Shown here piece by piece: positions 15,291 through 18,900 of a stretch of DNA of 18,900 bases. The position numbers and the translations under genes are program-made. Under the pieces are notes generated by a model. That model did not search any database and had not been told where the DNA came from. It saw nothing but the letters and a program-made list of their open reading frames with translations. Within the stretch, counting starts at the first letter, position 1. Each line of letters opens with the position of its first letter. The DNA comes from Clostridiales bacterium (GTDB lineage Bacteria > Bacillota > Clostridia > Saccharofermentanales > Saccharofermentanaceae): contig JAFGGR010000115.1 of the NCBI GenBank assembly GCA_016930475.1, positions 1 to 18,900 of the forward strand. Reading direction: 5' to 3'.

Positions 15291-15296
15291 ATTATA
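15291..15296 (-). promoter_or_regulatory. hpf promoter -10 element
   Basis: A perfect TATAAT lies 60 bases upstream of the hpf start. No -35 hexamer is found at 16-19 bases. Instead a TTGTTACAA palindrome (15317-15325) lies where an activator or alternative contact could sit. Predicted transcription start is A15284. Confidence 0.5.
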
Positions 15297-15350
15297 TCGA
15301 AAGGTTGTGAAATTTCTTGTAACAAACTGCCCGACATCAAAAAACTATTT

Positions 15351-15398
15351 GTGCTAAAATAAAAAGTGTGTCGGGGGTTTTCCCCCGACACACTTTTT
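15351..15398 (-). terminator. Rho-independent terminator of the zinc-ribbon gene
   Basis: A perfect 17-bp stem (15361-15377 with 15382-15398) with a four-base loop. The core is GTGTGTCGGGGG pairing with CCCCCGACACAC, flanked by A5/T5. On the minus strand it ends in TTTTTATTTTAG. The plus strand also ends in T5, so it could work in both directions, but no plus-strand gene needs it. Confidence 0.92.
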
Positions 15399-15436
15399 GT
15401 TTGAAACAGCGACCCACCGAAATCATTTCGGCGGTA

Positions 15437-15820
15437 TTACTCGGTCTTAGCCGGTTCTGCCTCTGTGGGGCTCTCCGATACCGGCAACTCGACCTGCTTA
15501 TCTGAGCCTTCCGGAAACTTGTTTCCGCAACCGGCACAGAACGCATGGTCCAGGGGATTCTCCTTCTTACAGTTGGTGCAGATCTTAAGGCCCTTTTCGA
15601 AAAGGATCTTGAGCTTATGCGCCTCAATGTCCGTGAACAGTGTGGAAATCGCGTCACACCTGGAATTGATATCCTTGGACACATCCGTGGAAGGGTCTTT
15701 GTATTGACCATAATAGAGTCGTCCGATCTCGTCGAAGTATTTCACAATGCCGGCGTTCTTCTCATCGATCGATTTCTGAAGCTGAGAAATTGCCTTCGCT
15801 TTGGGGTCAAACAGTGCCAT
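15437..15820 (-). CDS. Small zinc-ribbon protein of unknown function
   Basis: A 127-residue protein. Residues about 5-75 look helical, possibly coiled coil (KAKAISQLQKSIDE, DAISTLFTDIEAHKLKILFE). A C-terminal zinc ribbon follows with Cys81, Cys84, Cys95 and Cys98 (CTNC, ten residues, CAGC). The tail is rich in Glu, Pro and Ser and probably disordered. Zinc-ribbon plus helix proteins of this size are common in Clostridia, mostly without known role. ATG 15820 is chosen over longer readings because AGGAGG lies eight bases upstream. It stands between hpf and gap as its own transcription unit with a strong ribosome site and a strong terminator, suggesting it is well expressed. No membrane segment is seen, so it is probably cytoplasmic. 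Confidence 0.82.
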   Translation of the reverse strand: MALFDPKAKAISQLQKSIDEKNAGIVKYFDEIGRLYYGQYKDPSTDVSKDINSRCDAISTLFTDIEAHKLKILFEKGLKICTNCKKENPLDHAFCAGCGNKFPEGSDKQVELPVSESPTEAEPAKTE

Positions 15821-15865
15821 AATCCATTCCTCCTCTTTCCGGTGGAGAGTTCGTACTATGCTTAT

Positions 15866-15894
15866 ATTATACATCCTTCGACAAGAAACATAAA
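15866..15894 (-). promoter_or_regulatory. Promoter of the zinc-ribbon gene
   Basis: A perfect TATAAT (15866-15871) with TTTATG 17 bases upstream (15889-15894), a weak -35. Predicted start is near 15859, about 39 bases before the ATG. The preceding gap terminator makes an own promoter necessary. Confidence 0.45.
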
Positions 15895-15916
15895 GGACAC
15901 TATTCTTTTACACTGT

Positions 15917-15957
15917 TAATAAATAAAAAACTTCCCGCAGTCTGCACTGCGGGAAGT
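15917..15957 (-). terminator. Rho-independent terminator of gap
   Basis: A 12-bp perfect stem (ACTTCCCGCAGT with ACTGCGGGAAGT, 15930-15941 and 15946-15957) with a four-base loop is followed on the minus strand by TTTTTTATTTATT. It begins about 30 bases after the gap stop codon. Confidence 0.93.
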
Positions 15958-15988
15958 CCGTTGTCGTGATAAAAGGGGCTGTGTCGAA

Positions 15989-17002
15989 TTACTTGGCGTC
16001 TACCTTGGCCATGTACTCAAGCAAACGAATGACCATGCAGGAATAACCCCACTCATTGTCGTACCAGGATACGACCTTGACAAAGTTCGGGTTCAGGGAG
16101 ATGCCGGCGTCCGCATCAAAGGTAGATGCGTGAGAGTCGCCGATGAAATCCGAAGAAACCACTTTGTCCTCGGTGTAGGCCAGGATGCCCTTGAACTCGT
16201 TCTCGGAAGCGGCCTTCATAACGGCTTTGATCTCGTCATAGGTCGCGCCCTTCTCCAGACGAACGGTCAGGTCGACGACGGAAACGTCGGCGGTCGGAAC
16301 ACGGAAAGCCATACCGGTCAACTTGCCGTTGAGCTCGGGAATGACTTTACCGACGGCCTTGGCGGCACCGGTCGAGGAAGGGATGATGTTGAACGCCGCA
16401 CCGCGTCCGCCTCTCCAGTCCTTCTTGGAAGGGCCGTCGACGGTCTTCTGGGTAGCGGTGGTCGCGTGAACGGTGGTCATGAGACCCTCGACGATTCCGA
16501 ACTTGTCATTGAGGATCTTCGCGACGGGAGCCAGGCAGTTGGTCGTGCAGGATGCGTTGGAAACAACCTTCATATCCTTGTTGTACTTCTGCTCGTTGAC
16601 GCCCACGACAAACATCGGAGTATCGTCCTTAGCGGGAGCGGTGATGATGACCTTCTTGGCTCCGCCCACAAAGTGCGCTTCGCACTTCTCGGTCGTGGTG
16701 TAAATGCCGGTCGCCTCGATGATGTAATCGGCTCCGACAGACTTCCAGTCGATATCCTTGGCATCCATGCACGCGAAGACCTTGATCTTCTCGCCTTCAA
16801 CGGTGATGGAGTCTTCACCGGTCTCGATGGAACCTTTGAACCGCCCGTGTACGGTATCATAACGGAGCATATACCCCATGTAATTCGGATCGATGAACGG
16901 GTCGTTAATCGCAACCACTTCGACGTTGGGATTTGCAATGGTCGCGCGGAAAACCAAGCGACCGATACGTCCAAAACCGTTGATTCCTACTTTAATTCCC
17001 AT
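15989..17002 (-). CDS. gap: Glyceraldehyde-3-phosphate dehydrogenase, type I
   Basis: A 337-residue glycolytic enzyme that oxidises glyceraldehyde 3-phosphate to 1,3-bisphosphoglycerate. The Rossmann motif is GINGFGRIGRLVFRA (residues 7-20). Asp34 in AINDPF favours NAD over NADP. Catalytic Cys152 lies in SNASCTTNCLAP, with its partner His in the TTVHATTATQKTVDGPSKKD stretch. WYDNEWGYS is near the C-terminus. Length and motifs are fully typical. ATG 17002 has AGGAGG seven bases upstream. It forms a single-gene unit with a near-consensus promoter at 17071-17099 and a strong terminator. pgk and tpi, often linked to gap in Bacillota, are not adjacent. Two small inverted repeats lie in its leader. 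Confidence 0.98.
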   Translation of the reverse strand: MGIKVGINGFGRIGRLVFRATIANPNVEVVAINDPFIDPNYMGYMLRYDTVHGRFKGSIETGEDSITVEGEKIKVFACMDAKDIDWKSVGADYIIEATGIYTTTEKCEAHFVGGAKKVIITAPAKDDTPMFVVGVNEQKYNKDMKVVSNASCTTNCLAPVAKILNDKFGIVEGLMTTVHATTATQKTVDGPSKKDWRGGRGAAFNIIPSSTGAAKAVGKVIPELNGKLTGMAFRVPTADVSVVDLTVRLEKGATYDEIKAVMKAASENEFKGILAYTEDKVVSSDFIGDSHASTFDADAGISLNPNFVKVVSWYDNEWGYSCMVIRLLEYMAKVDAK

Positions 17003-17022
17003 GTCTGTTCCTCCTAAAATTT

Positions 17023-17064
17023 CCCTGAGTTCAGGGTTATTACTTCGTAACGGTGCCTTGCACC
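17023..17064 (-). repeat. Two inverted repeats in the gap leader
   Basis: GGTGC-aag-GCACC (17052-17064) lies at the predicted 5' end of the mRNA, and CCCTGA-ac-TCAGGG (17023-17036) lies ten bases upstream of the AGGAGG ribosome site. Both are perfect on the minus strand. They may form mRNA hairpins; the second, with its two-base centre, could instead be an operator. No function is shown. Confidence 0.5.
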
Positions 17065-17070
17065 ATGAAA

Positions 17071-17099
17071 ATTTTACCTTAAATTCGATAGGAATACAA
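17071..17099 (-). promoter_or_regulatory. Sigma-A-type promoter of gap
   Basis: TTGTAT (17094-17099) and TAAAAT (17071-17076) are spaced by exactly 17 bases. Predicted transcription start is 17064-17062, giving a leader of about 60 bases. Confidence 0.7.
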
Positions 17100-17180
17100 C
17101 CGAAATCCGGAGAGCTCGAGACAAAAATAGTATGACAAATTTCCCGGTTTCTCTACTTTTTGACGATAGAGGAGCGGATC

Positions 17181-17210
17181 ACAAAAACAAAACCACGCTC
17201 AAGAGAGGGT
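17181..17210 (-). terminator. Weak possible terminator after trmB
   Basis: On the minus strand ACCCTC-tctt-GAG with a bulge before GGT forms an imperfect short stem (17192-17210), followed by TTTTGTTTTTG. It begins five bases after the trmB stop. The stem is poor, so readthrough towards gap is possible. Confidence 0.4.
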
Positions 17211-17214
17211 TCGG

Positions 17215-17874
17215 CTATAATAACCAACGTTTGAAGGCCTCTGCCCGTCGGATTGCGATACCCTGCCCGGCAAATTTATCCTCAAATTCCGTGCGGATAT
17301 TATCCTCGTTCCAGCGGCTGGCATGCAAATCTTCGGTAACATTCCGGATCCCCAAGCCGGCGATCTCAAACTCCGCCAAAGAAAACTCGAAAAGCAGGCG
17401 ATCATCGGTTTTGAAATGAATGTCCCCGTCGGGCTTCAACAGGAGTTTATAGGTCTCCAGGTATTCGCGATACGTCAACCGGCGTTTCGGCTTGTTTTTC
17501 CTGGACCACGGGTCACAGAAATTGATGTAGATCCGGTCGACCTCGTCGGTCGCGAAATAATTTTTCAGAAGGACGACGTCCGCGCAGAGAAAGAATAAAT
17601 TGGTCAGGCCTTCTTCGCAAGCGGTCTCGATGGCGGCGAGGATGACGGACTCTTCCTTTTCGAGCGCGATAAAGCAGATCTCGGGGTTTCTTCGGGCGGT
17701 CTCGATGGCGAAGCGACCCTTGCCGCAACCGAGCTCAAGGTATAAAGGAGTATTCTCCGGCATGCCGCAGGCCTGTCTCCAGCTCCCGCGATTCATAATC
17801 GGCACTTCGAACCAATACGCTGAACACGCGCGCATACGGGCGGATATGTTTTTCTTTTTCCGTAATCTGGTCAT
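17215..17874 (-). CDS. trmB: tRNA (guanine-N7-)-methyltransferase
   Basis: A 219-residue SAM-dependent enzyme that methylates G46 in the tRNA variable loop. Motifs: SAM-binding LYLELGCGKGRFAIETA (about 44-60), FIALEKEES, the family signature INFCDPWSRKNKPKRRLT (about 117-134), FKTDD (154-158), and the C-terminal TEFEDKFAGQGIAI. All key positions look intact; the usual DPWPKK is DPWSRK here. The start ATG 17874 has only a weak GAG seven to nine bases upstream, so translation probably relies on coupling to the preceding gene, 18 bases away. It is the last gene of a minus-strand operon whose upstream members run past the right edge. Confidence 0.95.
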   Translation of the reverse strand: MTRLRKKKNISARMRACSAYWFEVPIMNRGSWRQACGMPENTPLYLELGCGKGRFAIETARRNPEICFIALEKEESVILAAIETACEEGLTNLFFLCADVVLLKNYFATDEVDRIYINFCDPWSRKNKPKRRLTYREYLETYKLLLKPDGDIHFKTDDRLLFEFSLAEFEIAGLGIRNVTEDLHASRWNEDNIRTEFEDKFAGQGIAIRRAEAFKRWLL

Positions 17875-17892
17875 TGATTATCTCACATTCGA

Positions 17893-18540
17893 TCAGGATG
17901 GATTCGGAATGTTTTCTCTGATTCTTCGCATTGCGAGGAGGATACGGTCATAGCCGTCGTTTTGTTGATAAAGACGGGCCGCGCTCGGTCGAGCTGAGGA
18001 ACCCGATGTATAAGAGATCAACTCGTAATCGAAATAATGGCGAATCATTTTGGGATCGTTCATCCGACGGGTGATCACATATTGTTGGAGCGGATGATCC
18101 GACGCCTTCTCTTCGATCGCCAGGCGGACACACCGTGTGAATTCGTCCGTGTTGATGAAGTCGGCCACGTCGGAAAAGTTCTGCCGTCGCTTTTCGAGCA
18201 GTTTGGAAGGAGTCATATTGTCCGGAAAGGATTTGAAGTCTGCCTCTCGGCCGGGGATCCATGTCATAACGTGATACAGCGTGCCATCCTCGCATAAAGC
18301 GAAGGAATGAATGAAATCCGGGTCCTGTCTCATCCCGAGAACGATCATCGCGATCCCCGCGAGTCCGGCCATCCCGGAAAAAACTCCGAAAATCATGATC
18401 ACGAGCCCTTCGTTACCGAGAGAAAAAACATATAGGATCAACGCGCTCAACAGCGAAAAAATAATGGCGACGATCCCGTATTCCCTCAACCTGGGATTGA
18501 TCATCCATTTTCTCGGCAACCGAAAAACGCGCAACTCCAC
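17893..18540 (-). CDS. Two-TM membrane protein of unknown function
   Basis: A 215-residue protein I do not recognise. A short basic N-terminus is followed by two membrane helices forming a hairpin (about 22-41 and 46-68, GIVAIIFSLLSALILYVF and IMIFGVFSGMAGLAGIAMIV). A soluble, mixed-charge domain of about 145 residues follows (DGTLYHVMTWIPGREADF, RRMNDPKMIRHYFDYELISY). Both ends are probably cytoplasmic. The start is GTG 18540, supported by AGGAG six bases upstream; an ATG 33 bases later has no comparable site. It lies 21 bases after the corrinoid protein gene and 18 before trmB, so it is co-transcribed with both. Neither neighbour suggests a role. Confidence 0.75.
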   Translation of the reverse strand: MELRVFRLPRKWMINPRLREYGIVAIIFSLLSALILYVFSLGNEGLVIMIFGVFSGMAGLAGIAMIVLGMRQDPDFIHSFALCEDGTLYHVMTWIPGREADFKSFPDNMTPSKLLEKRRQNFSDVADFINTDEFTRCVRLAIEEKASDHPLQQYVITRRMNDPKMIRHYFDYELISYTSGSSARPSAARLYQQNDGYDRILLAMRRIRENIPNPS

Positions 18541-18561
18541 TTGCTTCTCCTATTCCCCGCT

Positions 18562-18900
18562 TTATCCGGAAATCAACAATTCGGCGATTGCCACCGTTTC
18601 CATCGCGTCCTTGGCGTAGAAATCCGCACCGATCCCGCGCGCGACATCTTCGGTCAAAACCGCGCCGCCGACGATCACCGGACAAATATCCGGAATGGCC
18701 TTGAGCGCTTCAATTGTTTTCTTCATGGAGGTGACCGTCGTGGTCATGAGCGCCGATAGTCCGATTAACTTCGGACGATATTGAAGAGCGGCGGAGACCA
18801 CCTTGTCCGTGGGAACGTCTTTGCCTAAATCGATCACCGTGAATCCGTAGCTCTCGAGGACGACCTTGACGATATTTTTGCCGATATCGTGGATATCCCC
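18562..18900 (-). CDS. Cobalamin (corrinoid)-binding domain protein, C-terminal part (5' end outside window)
   Basis: The frame stays open to the right edge, so only the last 112 residues are seen. The cobalamin-binding signature GDIHDIGKNI (Asp-x-His-x-x-Gly) is at the very start of the visible part; the His would be the lower axial ligand of cobalt. It continues with VIDLGKDVP, GLSALMTTTV and VIVGGAVLTEDVARGIGADF, all standard for B12-binding domains of methyltransferases. It could be the end of a methionine synthase lacking the activation domain, or a free corrinoid protein of a methylamine/methanol-type system. The SALMTTTV stretch fits either. The missing N-terminal part would decide. 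It heads the visible part of the operon with the two-TM protein and trmB. Confidence 0.85.
   Translation of the reverse strand, partial: GDIHDIGKNIVKVVLESYGFTVIDLGKDVPTDKVVSAALQYRPKLIGLSALMTTTVTSMKKTIEALKAIPDICPVIVGGAVLTEDVARGIGADFYAKDAMETVAIAELLISG

Noticed and set aside
1..18900. CRISPR arrays, tandem repeats, insertion sequences, tRNA or rRNA genes
   Set aside because: No regularly spaced repeats, transposase motifs, terminal inverted repeats, or tRNA/rRNA signatures were noticed on either strand when reading by eye.

Overview
The window looks like a chromosomal stretch from an anaerobic, low-to-medium G+C Gram-positive (Bacillota, probably class Clostridia; order not determinable by eye). 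The basis is a long-form hibernation factor HPF, PcrA-type UvrD helicase, strong AGGAGG-type ribosome binding sites, sigma-A-like promoters, a clostridial-type cell-wall glucosaminidase, cadherin-like beta-sandwich and cohesin-like surface modules, and a corrinoid protein. No phage, insertion sequence, CRISPR array, tRNA or rRNA was recognised.

Layout: positions 1-942 (+) are the 3' part of a membrane transglutaminase-like protein. A promoter overlapping its stop codon serves a PadR-type repressor (1006-1362, +). All other genes lie on the minus strand. The largest block reads from right to left from a near-consensus promoter at 14371-14399: pcrA helicase, dGTPase-like HD protein, YfbR-like 5'-deoxynucleotidase, a membrane-anchored glucosaminidase, a cohesin-like/cadherin-like surface protein, GtrA-family membrane protein, folC, a TPR-like membrane protein and thrC. 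Most junctions are tight (11-base overlap, directly abutting stop/start, 1-79 base gaps), so this could be one nine-gene operon with internal promoters before dgt and perhaps before the surface protein.

To the right are three independently terminated single-gene units: hpf, a small zinc-ribbon protein, and gap (glyceraldehyde-3-phosphate dehydrogenase). Each has its own promoter and a clear rho-independent terminator. The right edge holds another minus-strand operon: the C-terminal part of a corrinoid (B12-binding) protein or methionine synthase, an unknown two-TM protein, and trmB.

Functionally, pcrA-dgt-yfbR groups DNA unwinding/repair with two successive dNTP-pool-lowering activities. The next three genes form a small cell-envelope set whose two large exported proteins both carry a cadherin-like beta-sandwich. 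The folC/thrC end is metabolic. The most interesting unexplained points are the coupling of nucleotide-pool enzymes to a surface module, the cohesin-like protein with no dockerin in view, a possible leaderless leader peptide whose stop overlaps the hpf start, and 5'-terminal hairpins predicted on both hpf and gap mRNAs. I found no clear case for an entirely new system; the envelope module is the best candidate.
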